This document shows, in pieces, positions 6,253 through 11,627 of a stretch of 11,627 nt of DNA (position 1 is the stretch's first letter; each line of letters begins with the position of its first letter). Below the pieces are notes generated by a model. That model ran no database searches, was not told where the DNA came from, and was given only the letters and a program-made list of their open reading frames with translations. The translations under genes were made by a program, and so were the position numbers. The stretch comes from Cyclobacteriaceae bacterium (lineage in GTDB: Bacteria > Bacteroidota > Bacteroidia > Cytophagales > Cyclobacteriaceae): the NCBI GenBank assembly GCA_025455225.1, contig JALOMY010000047.1, positions 1-11,627 on the forward strand. Reading direction: 5' to 3'.

Positions 6253-7467
6253 TTATTGACGCATGGCTTCTACCGGTACCAACCGCAATGCTTTATAGGA
6301 TGGAAACAAGGAAGCCACAAGTGCAGTACAACATACGATATACAAAACAGTAAGCAGTTTGGTCCAGGGAAACTCCGGGTAGAATAAACTGCTGAAACCA
6401 AAGCCTGACATAGCCTCACCAGCAAAGGAAGAGATATCGATGCCCGTCTTACCATAATACCGGATAATCATCCAGGCCACCAGAAATCCAAAGGGTGCCC
6501 CCGCCAGGGTAAGCAATATAGTTTCCCACAAAACGAGCACAAATAATCGCAACTTGTTCATGCCCAATGCCACGAGCATACCGATTTCACGAGTGCGCTC
6601 AAGCACGGCCATGAGCATGGTGTTGATAATGCCGAACATCAAGGCCAGCATAATAATGACGATGAAGATGATGGAATAGGTATCAGTCGTTTCAATCATC
6701 AACTGAGTTTCAGGTGATACTTGTTTCCAGTTTTCAATAAGCAAGTCCGGGTAAGCTGCCTTTAATTGCTGCTCAACCGTGTCGAGAGCCTGATCATTAT
6801 CCAGCAGTATGGCAATTTCATGGCATTCATCTTCCAGGACCAGAAGACGGTTAAGATCATCGGCCTGAACATAAACATTTCGCTCGTCAAGAGGTGCGTT
6901 ATCGGTTTGATAAATACCAGCCACCCGAAAGGCAGCCGAAACAATGGTAAACTCCTTATCGGTAAACGTGAGCACCAGTTTATTACCAACGCTAAGTTTG
7001 ACCTTATCGGCAAGTTTTCTCCCTATTAAAATTTGGTTGCGTTTACCGGCAGTGAATCCATCCCCTTCTTTAATCTTTTTATTTAATTGTGAAACCTGGT
7101 TTTCATGATCCGGATAAACACCATTGATCTGAACTCCTGAGCTTCCTGTACTGGTAGCCAGCATGCCTTGTGCAATGGATCGGACCGACAACGCTTTAAT
7201 ATTTCCGAGTGAAAAAATTTTCTGCGTTAAATCGTTCACCTGGTTGATGGAGTAAACAGCCTCGTAATCCATCTTAAATGACGGATTATGGATTTGAAGA
7301 TGGGATACCTCTTCTTCAATAACCGTTTTCAAACGAGATTTCAAAATTCCCTCATATAATCCAAGGATAAATAAACCAGCTACAAGGCCCAACGCAATGG
7401 AGGCCATAATCACGATGCTGCGCACCTTGTTTCGCCAGATATTCCGCCATGCCATTTGAATAATCAT
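6253..7467 (-). CDS. FtsX/LolC-type ABC transporter permease (second of pair)
   Basis: A 404-residue inner-membrane permease. It has the four-TM layout of the LolC/E-MacB branch: TM1 at about 18-38, a periplasmic domain of about 220 residues, then TM2-TM4 at about 264-288, 307-336 and 369-389. The N-terminal QMAWRNIWRNKVRS, the coupling segment LERTREIGMLVALGMNK (289-305) and the C-terminal FPSYKALRLVPVEAM are family hallmarks. The N-terminal part of the periplasmic region (about 41-260) is the MacB_PCD-like domain. It is encoded one base after the first permease and differs clearly from it in sequence, so the transporter is probably a heterodimer like LolC/LolE. The substrate is inferred to be a lipid or lipoprotein from the adjacent LolA-like gene. 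Confidence 0.92.
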   Translation of the reverse strand: MIIQMAWRNIWRNKVRSIVIMASIALGLVAGLFILGLYEGILKSRLKTVIEEEVSHLQIHNPSFKMDYEAVYSINQVNDLTQKIFSLGNIKALSVRSIAQGMLATSTGSSGVQINGVYPDHENQVSQLNKKIKEGDGFTAGKRNQILIGRKLADKVKLSVGNKLVLTFTDKEFTIVSAAFRVAGIYQTDNAPLDERNVYVQADDLNRLLVLEDECHEIAILLDNDQALDTVEQQLKAAYPDLLIENWKQVSPETQLMIETTDTYSIIFIVIIMLALMFGIINTMLMAVLERTREIGMLVALGMNKLRLFVLVLWETILLTLAGAPFGFLVAWMIIRYYGKTGIDISSFAGEAMSGFGFSSLFYPEFPWTKLLTVLYIVCCTALVASLFPSYKALRLVPVEAMRQ

Positions 7468-7468
7468 T

Positions 7469-8692
7469 CTATTTCTTCATTGCCGTTACCGGATCCATAC
7501 GCCATACTTTCATCATGGGGTAAAGTGAAAGTGCCAGACCCATTACCAATACAATAATTCCTTGTGTTATAAAGATCCACACATCGGTGGAGGCAGGAAA
7601 AATAGGTTCAAATCCATATTGTAAATAGATTTCAGCCATATCACCGCCAAAGCGTATCGGGTTAACTTTTAAATACCAGGTAATTGGTATACTGATGCAG
7701 ATACCAACAAGGCAACCAACCAATACATAAAGAACCGATTCTACCAAGAGCACCATCACGATTTTATGCTTCTTCATACCGATGGCTATCAACATACCCA
7801 GTTCAAACCTGCGCTCGGCCATCATCATCAGAAAGGTGCCGAAAATTCCGAAACCGATCAGCAGGTAAAGCACGCCTGAAATAATATACATGCTACCCTT
7901 ATCGGTCTTAATATGTTGTTCAACTTCAGGCAACATTTCCATCCAGGTCATCACTTCATATTCTTTTCCAAGAGTTGTCTGCAATTCCTGCGCTGTAGAT
8001 TTCAGGTTTTTATCCGAATTCATTGACAAAACATAAGACGTTAGCAGATTCTCTGCACTGTAAAATTCCTGTGCTACCGTAATGGGCAGGTAAAGCAATT
8101 GATCATTTAATTGAGGGGAACCGAAGTGAACAATGCCACTAACCCGGTATTTCCCTGCTGCCATGGCTCCATGATATCCTTGGCTTATCAGAATTACGGT
8201 ATCGTTCAGGTTAAGATTCAAACGATTCGCAAGTCCCTCCGAAAGCAAGGCAACTTTTTGTACTTCGTTGTCAGAAAAATAGGTGCCCTGAACAATTTTA
8301 TCGCTTAGAAATGTGATGGCATTTTCTGTTTTCGGGTCGATACCTACTACCATACAGCCTTTGGTAATATCTTCTGCCGAAGCCAATGCATAGGATTCAA
8401 TCCGGGGAGCCACGGAAATTACGCCTGAATGGTTGGTAATTGATTCTTCCAATGATGCCCTCCGCTCAAAACCATTATCCAATACTTGCTGATCCCAATA
8501 CCCGTCTTTATGCACCTGAATATACCCGCTGTAAAAGCTTACCATGTTACGGATGAAGTGATCAAATACACCATCCTGAAGACTGTTGGTGGTAGCCGAA
8601 AGAATTACCGCAAAGAATATAGCCGATAAAGTAATTAACGTACGGCTGCGGTTACGCCAAAGATTTTTCCAGGCCAGTTTTAACAACCACAT
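7469..8692 (-). CDS. FtsX/LolC-type ABC transporter permease (first of pair)
   Basis: A 407-residue inner-membrane permease with TM1 at about 20-38, a large periplasmic domain (about 40-265), and TM2-TM4 at about 268-290, 311-337 and 370-392. KLAWKNLWRNRSRT at the N-terminus, the coupling segment AERRFELGMLIAIGMKK (292-308) and the end LYPMMKVWRMDPVTAM define the FtsX-like/MacB branch. The start lies one base after the LolA-like stop and the stop one base before the second permease, so translation is probably coupled along the row. With the second permease and the ATPase it should form a LolCDE-like complex. No periplasmic adaptor (MacA/HlyD type) is encoded nearby, which argues against a MacAB-TolC style pump. 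Confidence 0.92.
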   Translation of the reverse strand: MWLLKLAWKNLWRNRSRTLITLSAIFFAVILSATTNSLQDGVFDHFIRNMVSFYSGYIQVHKDGYWDQQVLDNGFERRASLEESITNHSGVISVAPRIESYALASAEDITKGCMVVGIDPKTENAITFLSDKIVQGTYFSDNEVQKVALLSEGLANRLNLNLNDTVILISQGYHGAMAAGKYRVSGIVHFGSPQLNDQLLYLPITVAQEFYSAENLLTSYVLSMNSDKNLKSTAQELQTTLGKEYEVMTWMEMLPEVEQHIKTDKGSMYIISGVLYLLIGFGIFGTFLMMMAERRFELGMLIAIGMKKHKIVMVLLVESVLYVLVGCLVGICISIPITWYLKVNPIRFGGDMAEIYLQYGFEPIFPASTDVWIFITQGIIVLVMGLALSLYPMMKVWRMDPVTAMKK

Positions 8693-8693
8693 G

Positions 8694-9443
8694 TTACCTG
8701 AGGCTTTTCATTTGCTGAAGAGTAAAGAATCCTTCGTCTATGGGCTTATCAAAAATGAGATTAGAGTACACAATTTCCGTTTTCTGGTTCTTTTTATCCA
8801 TAGGGATCATCTCAACCCGTGTAGGAATCAATCTGCCGCCCATCATTTTAATCTCCAGTGAATTCATAATGTTGACCAGTGAACCGTCTTCATCGTAGAA
8901 CTTCATATGCATCTCAACAAAATTCTTTTTATCGACATACATTTTAAGTTTGCCCCATACAACAGCAGCCTCCGGTTTTGGGATCATCTGAATAATAAAG
9001 CAGTCGGTGTTCCGTATGAGTGTATCCCCTAAAAGGGTGTGTACATAATCTTCAACCACGGAGGATTCCTTTACCAGGTCATCGTTGGTAAAATCGGTGC
9101 CCATCCACGATTGCGACATCATGGATGGAGGCAATTTGATGCTTCGCTCAAGCGTGGGCACCCAGTTCCAGACTTCTTTCTTCCGCTTTAGAAAGGCTAT
9201 TCCTTTATCTTTTGCCGGTGCGGTAATTAGAATCATGGAGTATTCCTTTCCCTTCATCCAGGTTTTTACGCCCATTTCTCTTGACCATGTCGGCCGAATG
9301 GTTTTAATCACCATTTCAGCCTGCAGGGTATTTCCGCGCATATTTGCATCGGTTTTCCGAACGATTTCTTCAGCGGTTAATGATTGCGAAAAACCGAAAA
9401 CCGGGATAACCGAGAACAATAGAACATGAAATTTGCTGATCAT
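8694..9443 (-). CDS. LolA-like outer-membrane lipoprotein-sorting family protein
   Basis: A 249-residue exported protein. Residues 1-20 (MISKFHVLLFSVIPVFGFSQ) form a signal peptide with no lipobox Cys, so it should be soluble in the periplasm. The mature part has the LolA-like half-barrel pattern of this family (I believe PF17131): EEIVRKTDANMRG near the start, a strand pair around TWMKGKEYSMILITAPAKDKG, and the hallmark SWMGTDFTNDDL (112-123). In this family the half barrel is thought to bind acyl chains. It is the first gene of the five-gene operon, one base before the first permease, so it probably carries what the transporter releases. It follows the terminator at 9485-9534, so a promoter must lie close to the start or overlap the terminator; I could not identify one. 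Confidence 0.88.
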   Translation of the reverse strand: MISKFHVLLFSVIPVFGFSQSLTAEEIVRKTDANMRGNTLQAEMVIKTIRPTWSREMGVKTWMKGKEYSMILITAPAKDKGIAFLKRKKEVWNWVPTLERSIKLPPSMMSQSWMGTDFTNDDLVKESSVVEDYVHTLLGDTLIRNTDCFIIQMIPKPEAAVVWGKLKMYVDKKNFVEMHMKFYDEDGSLVNIMNSLEIKMMGGRLIPTRVEMIPMDKKNQKTEIVYSNLIFDKPIDEGFFTLQQMKSLR

Positions 9444-9484
9444 ACCTAGTCTGATGGTGAGTGAATGAAGGTAAGGCTTGAGGA

Positions 9485-9534
9485 TTTAATAAAAAAATGA
9501 CATTTGTTCCCTTAAAAAGAGAACGAATGTCATT
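9485..9534 (-). terminator. Intrinsic terminator after the PEBP gene
   Basis: Read on the minus strand, AATGACATTCGTTC (9534-9521) pairs with GAACAAATGTCATT (9509-9496), 13 of 14 pairs, around an 11-base loop, and is followed at once by a run of seven T and then ATTAAAT. It lies about 41 bp after the PEBP stop and 52 bp before the LolA-like start, so it separates the YtxH-PEBP unit from the export operon. Confidence 0.88.
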
Positions 9535-9574
9535 CCAAATGAAAAAGAATGAGCGGGTTGAGGTACAACCACCC

Positions 9575-10039
9575 TCAGGCAAAAGAATGGTGTTTGGTTT
9601 TCTTATACCGGCCGATCAATTCACCATAGGCCAGTACATATTTTTCCATGACATGCTCCACTTCCCTCTTGCTGGATCCTTCCGGTAAGTCAAGCATGCA
9701 ATTCAGCGCATAAAGTTTAAAATGGTAGTGATGCGATCCAGAAGGCGGACAAGGTCCACCGTAAACATCAACACCAAAATCATTCTTGCCCTGAACACCC
9801 GGAGCTTCCCCTTCCCTAATTTCATGTACCGGAGGAATATTCCACATCACCCAGTGTGTCCATGTTCCGCCCGGGGCATCCGGATCCTCCACGATCAGCA
9901 CCAAGCTCCTGGTTTCTTCCGGATAACCACTAATGGCCAAAGGAGGGCTTATGTTAATTCCTTCGCATGTATATTTTCTTGGAATTTCTCCCATTGAAGT
10001 AAAAGCCTCACTGGAAATCTTTAAAATCCGGGTTTCCAT
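9575..10039 (-). CDS. YbhB/YbcL family PEBP (Raf kinase inhibitor-like) protein
   Basis: A 154-residue phosphatidylethanolamine-binding-protein homologue, the normal size for the bacterial YbhB/YbcL group. The ligand-pocket motifs are all present: VEDPDAP (50-56), WTHWVMWNIP (60-69) and YGGPCPPSGSHHYHFKLYAL (93-112). There is no signal peptide, so it is probably cytoplasmic. The biochemical role of bacterial members is poorly defined; the pocket binds small anionic groups. The gene lies 38 bp after the YtxH-type gene and is closed by the terminator at 9485-9534, so the two probably share a transcript. The ATG at 10039 gives the usual N-terminus with the first strand METRILKISS. Confidence 0.93.
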   Translation of the reverse strand: METRILKISSEAFTSMGEIPRKYTCEGINISPPLAISGYPEETRSLVLIVEDPDAPGGTWTHWVMWNIPPVHEIREGEAPGVQGKNDFGVDVYGGPCPPSGSHHYHFKLYALNCMLDLPEGSSKREVEHVMEKYVLAYGELIGRYKKTKHHSFA

Positions 10040-10077
10040 TTTTGTACTTAAGAATACAGTCAGTTTGCGATCATTAT

Positions 10078-10329
10078 TTACAATTCGACCTTTTCAGCTT
10101 TGCGCGGTTCAACGTCATTTTTTACGCGAACAAACTTGCTGGATAAAGTTTTCATCAAATCATCAAACTTTTGTTCAATCTGATGATTCAAATCCGAAGT
10201 CAGATCCTTACTTTTTTTGGAAATTTTCCTGCGGGTTTCCCGTCCACTTTCCGGTGCAAATAATACACCCAACAAAGCTCCGGCTGCAACACCTGCTGCA
10301 ACGCCTACGATTAATTTAATGTTTTTCAT
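10078..10329 (-). CDS. YtxH domain small membrane protein
   Basis: An 83-residue protein of the YtxH type. A single Gly/Ala-rich hydrophobic segment (about 3-23, IKLIVGVAAGVAAGALLGVLF) leads into the hallmark FAPESGRETRRKISKKSKDL, followed by a charged, probably coiled-coil helix to the C-terminus. YtxH is known as a general stress protein in Bacillus; the molecular function is not known. The ATG at 10329 puts the membrane segment right at the N-terminus as in other members. A GTG at 10365 would add 12 unlikely residues. Upstream lies an ATGAY-N4-RTCAT palindrome (10396-10409), and TACCTTAG on the minus strand (10373-10366) is close to the Bacteroidota -7 consensus. The PEBP gene follows after 38 bp. 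Confidence 0.88.
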   Translation of the reverse strand: MKNIKLIVGVAAGVAAGALLGVLFAPESGRETRRKISKKSKDLTSDLNHQIEQKFDDLMKTLSSKFVRVKNDVEPRKAEKVEL

Positions 10330-10395
10330 AACACTGCATTTTAAGGTTACTGATCTATATAGCACCTAAGGTATGGATCCGTTTAATCCCTGTCG

Positions 10396-10409
10396 ATGAC
10401 AGCTATCAT
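10396..10409. promoter_or_regulatory. Candidate CRP/FNR-type operator upstream of the YtxH-PEBP unit
   Basis: ATGAC-AGCT-ATCAT is palindromic at 12 of 14 positions, including the AGCT spacer, and is centred at 10402.5, 73 bp upstream of the ATG at 10329. If TACCTTAG (10373-10366, minus strand) is the -7 element, the site is centred about 40 bp upstream of the transcript start, the usual place of a class II CRP/FNR activator site. A second inverted repeat, CTGTC-GAT-GACAG (10390-10402), overlaps it. No terminator for the upstream polymerase gene was seen in this gap. Confidence 0.5.
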
Positions 10410-10433
10410 TGGGTCATGCGATTTTCAGCAGTC

Positions 10434-11627
10434 TTACTGAAAAACTTCTTTGCGTTTCACCTTCTTGAATTTTTGAATGGCTTTCCAGGAACCTGTGTTC
10501 AAGATGTCTCCGGCAGTGCACCAGGCGCGTCTGGCAACAAAAACACCTAACTTCATAAAGTAGAAATTGTCTGCCCGGTGGCTATCTGTACTGATTACCA
10601 GTTTGACCTTTTTCTTTTTTGCTTCCGCTGCCATTTCATCATTGAGATCCATGCGGTCGGGCTGGGCATTAATTTCGAGTGCAGTATTTGTTTCATGCGC
10701 GGCCTCCAGAAGGTGTTTAAAGTCAACACCGTACGCTTCCCGCTTACCGATCAATCTACCTGTAGGATGGCCAATGCAACAAACAAACGGATTTTCACAG
10801 GCTTTGATCAATCGGTCGGTATTGTCGTGGGTAAACCCGGAATGGATGGAGGCGGTTACCCAATCCAGTTGAGTGAGTAATTCATCCGATAAATCCAATT
10901 TACCATTTGAAAGCACATCAACCTCGGCACCGGATTTCAAAAAATCTATTCCCAGTTTTTGATTGATCTCTTTAATGGCTTTAAGTTGTTTCAGAAATCC
11001 CTTTTCATCCATACCTCCGGCCACTCGTGACGCCTTGGAGTGGTCTGTTATGGCAATGTAATCGTAAGGAAAATTCTCTCTGACAAAGTGAACCAACTCG
11101 TCAAGTGTTAACACGCCATCCGAAAATTGCGAGTGCATCTGCAGATCACCTCGTATATCTTCCAGCTCAACCAGTTTCGGCAAGTCATGTTTCAAGGCCA
11201 GCTCAATTTCGCCACGGTCTTCCCTCATTTCGGGCGGCATGATCTGCATGCCCAGTTTTTTATACAGTTCTTCTTCCGTTTTGCCGGCAATACGCTTTCC
11301 GCTTTCAATGGAAAAAACACCGTATTCACTAATCTTTAATCCTTTTTCCCGTGCTAGTGTACGGAGGTGAATGTTATGCTCTTTTGAGCCGGTAAAATAC
11401 TGAAGGGCGGAACCCCACTCGAATTCATCTACCATCCGTAGATCAGCCTGTTTCCCGGTTTCCTTAACTATAATACTGGCTTTCGTTTCACCTCGGGCCA
11501 ATACCCGCGAAGCCAACGAGGAGGAAGTAAATGCGGACAGAATTTTTTTGCGTTTGGAAGGAACGGCAGAAACCAGAATATCAATATCACCAATGGTTTC
11601 TTTTCTTCTCCGTAAGCTTCCGGCCAG
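10434..11627 (-). CDS. polX: PolX family DNA polymerase/3'-5' exonuclease, 5' part outside window
   Basis: C-terminal 397 residues of a bacterial PolX, which fills gaps in base excision repair; the N-terminal part lies beyond 11627. The first visible residues read LAGSLRRRKETIGDIDILV, the polymerase-beta nucleotidyltransferase motif with its two metal-binding Asp. The third Asp is in KQADLRMVDEFEWG (about visible residue 62), followed by ALQYFTGSKEHNIHLR of the thumb. From about residue 157 a PHP phosphoesterase domain follows: GDLQMHSQFSDG, ITDHSKASRV, GAEVDVL, SIHSGF, IGHPTGRLIG, LEINAQPDR and STDSHRADN. The frame is open to the window edge, so the TTG at 11516 is internal and not a start. 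In the first PHP motif the usual first His of H-x-H is Gln. Stop is 104 bp before the YtxH start. Confidence 0.95.
   Translation of the reverse strand: MAGSLRRRKETIGDIDILVSAVPSKRKKILSAFTSSSLASRVLARGETKASIIVKETGKQADLRMVDEFEWGSALQYFTGSKEHNIHLRTLAREKGLKISEYGVFSIESGKRIAGKTEEELYKKLGMQIMPPEMREDRGEIELALKHDLPKLVELEDIRGDLQMHSQFSDGVLTLDELVHFVRENFPYDYIAITDHSKASRVAGGMDEKGFLKQLKAIKEINQKLGIDFLKSGAEVDVLSNGKLDLSDELLTQLDWVTASIHSGFTHDNTDRLIKACENPFVCCIGHPTGRLIGKREAYGVDFKHLLEAAHETNTALEINAQPDRMDLNDEMAAEAKKKKVKLVISTDSHRADNFYFMKLGVFVARRAWCTAGDILNTGSWKAIQKFKKVKRKEVFQ

Noticed and set aside
6037..6387. Plus-strand open frame of 116 residues across the ATPase/permease junction
   Set aside because: Antisense to Walker A and the permease C-terminus; it shows no recognisable features.
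9085..9429. Plus-strand open frame of 114 residues opposite the LolA-like gene
   Set aside because: Antisense shadow of a strong coding frame.
4364..9443. Possible MacAB-TolC efflux pump or BceAB-type peptide sensor
   Set aside because: No MacA-type adaptor or TolC is present, the ATPase is separate from the permeases, and both permeases have four TM segments, not ten; a LolA-like carrier is present instead.
9496..9534. TGAC/GTCA words at the edges of the hairpin after the PEBP gene
   Set aside because: They are the outer ends of a 14-bp terminator stem with the wrong spacing for a CRP/FNR site.
9933..10319. Plus-strand open frame of 128 residues across the PEBP and YtxH genes
   Set aside because: It lies opposite two well-recognised genes and their spacer, and shows no domain pattern.
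1..11627. Mobile elements, CRISPR arrays, tRNA or rRNA genes
   Set aside because: No transposase or integrase frame, terminal repeats, regularly spaced repeats or RNA gene signatures were seen on either strand.

Overview
The window looks like chromosomal DNA from a member of the Bacteroidota, probably near the Cytophagales. The grounds are the protein families present, gene starts without clear Shine-Dalgarno sequences, and an L,D-transpeptidase, a receiver-CRP regulator and a small Pro/Glu-rich protein of types I associate with that phylum. This placement is inference. No mobile element, CRISPR array, tRNA or rRNA was seen, and no gene-free stretch exceeds about 130 bp.

Layout. (1) Bases 1-1654, plus strand: the C-terminal part of an L,D-transpeptidase cut by the window edge, then a small Pro/Glu-rich protein overlapping the start of a class I methyltransferase. 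(2) Bases 1673-1703: a bidirectional terminator separating these from everything downstream, which is all on the minus strand. (3) Bases 1720-4256: a two-component system of a four-TM PAS histidine kinase and a response regulator in which the receiver is fused to a CRP/FNR-type DNA-binding protein. (4) Bases 4364-9443: a tight five-gene operon, transcribed from 9443 down: LolA-like periplasmic protein, two FtsX/LolC-type permeases, LolD/MacB-type ATPase, outer-membrane beta-barrel. It reads as one envelope-spanning export machine for a lipid or lipoprotein. (5) Bases 9485-10329: a YtxH-type small membrane protein followed by a PEBP (YbhB/YbcL) protein, closed by an intrinsic terminator. (6) Bases 10434-11627: the C-terminal two thirds of the PolX DNA polymerase/PHP nuclease, cut by the window edge.

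The most interesting signal is a palindrome, ATGAY-N4-RTCAT. By eye it occurs exactly three times in the window. Each copy is intergenic and centred about 64-74 bp upstream of a start codon: the Pro-rich gene/methyltransferase, the histidine kinase, and YtxH-PEBP. Its half-site core (TGA) and spacing are those of CRP/FNR-family operators. The regulator encoded here keeps the Glu and Arg of the recognition helix that read that core. The kinase promoter also carries a second TGAC-N4-GTCA copy 23 bp from the first, and a third with a 5-bp spacer. I propose that this is the operator of the receiver-CRP regulator, and that the window holds the sensor, the regulator and part of the regulon, including autoregulation.

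Several starts were set by hand at ATG rather than at upstream TTG or GTG codons: kinase 4256, ABC ATPase 6240, YtxH protein 10329. For the regulator, the ATG at 2778 was chosen over the ATG at 2784.
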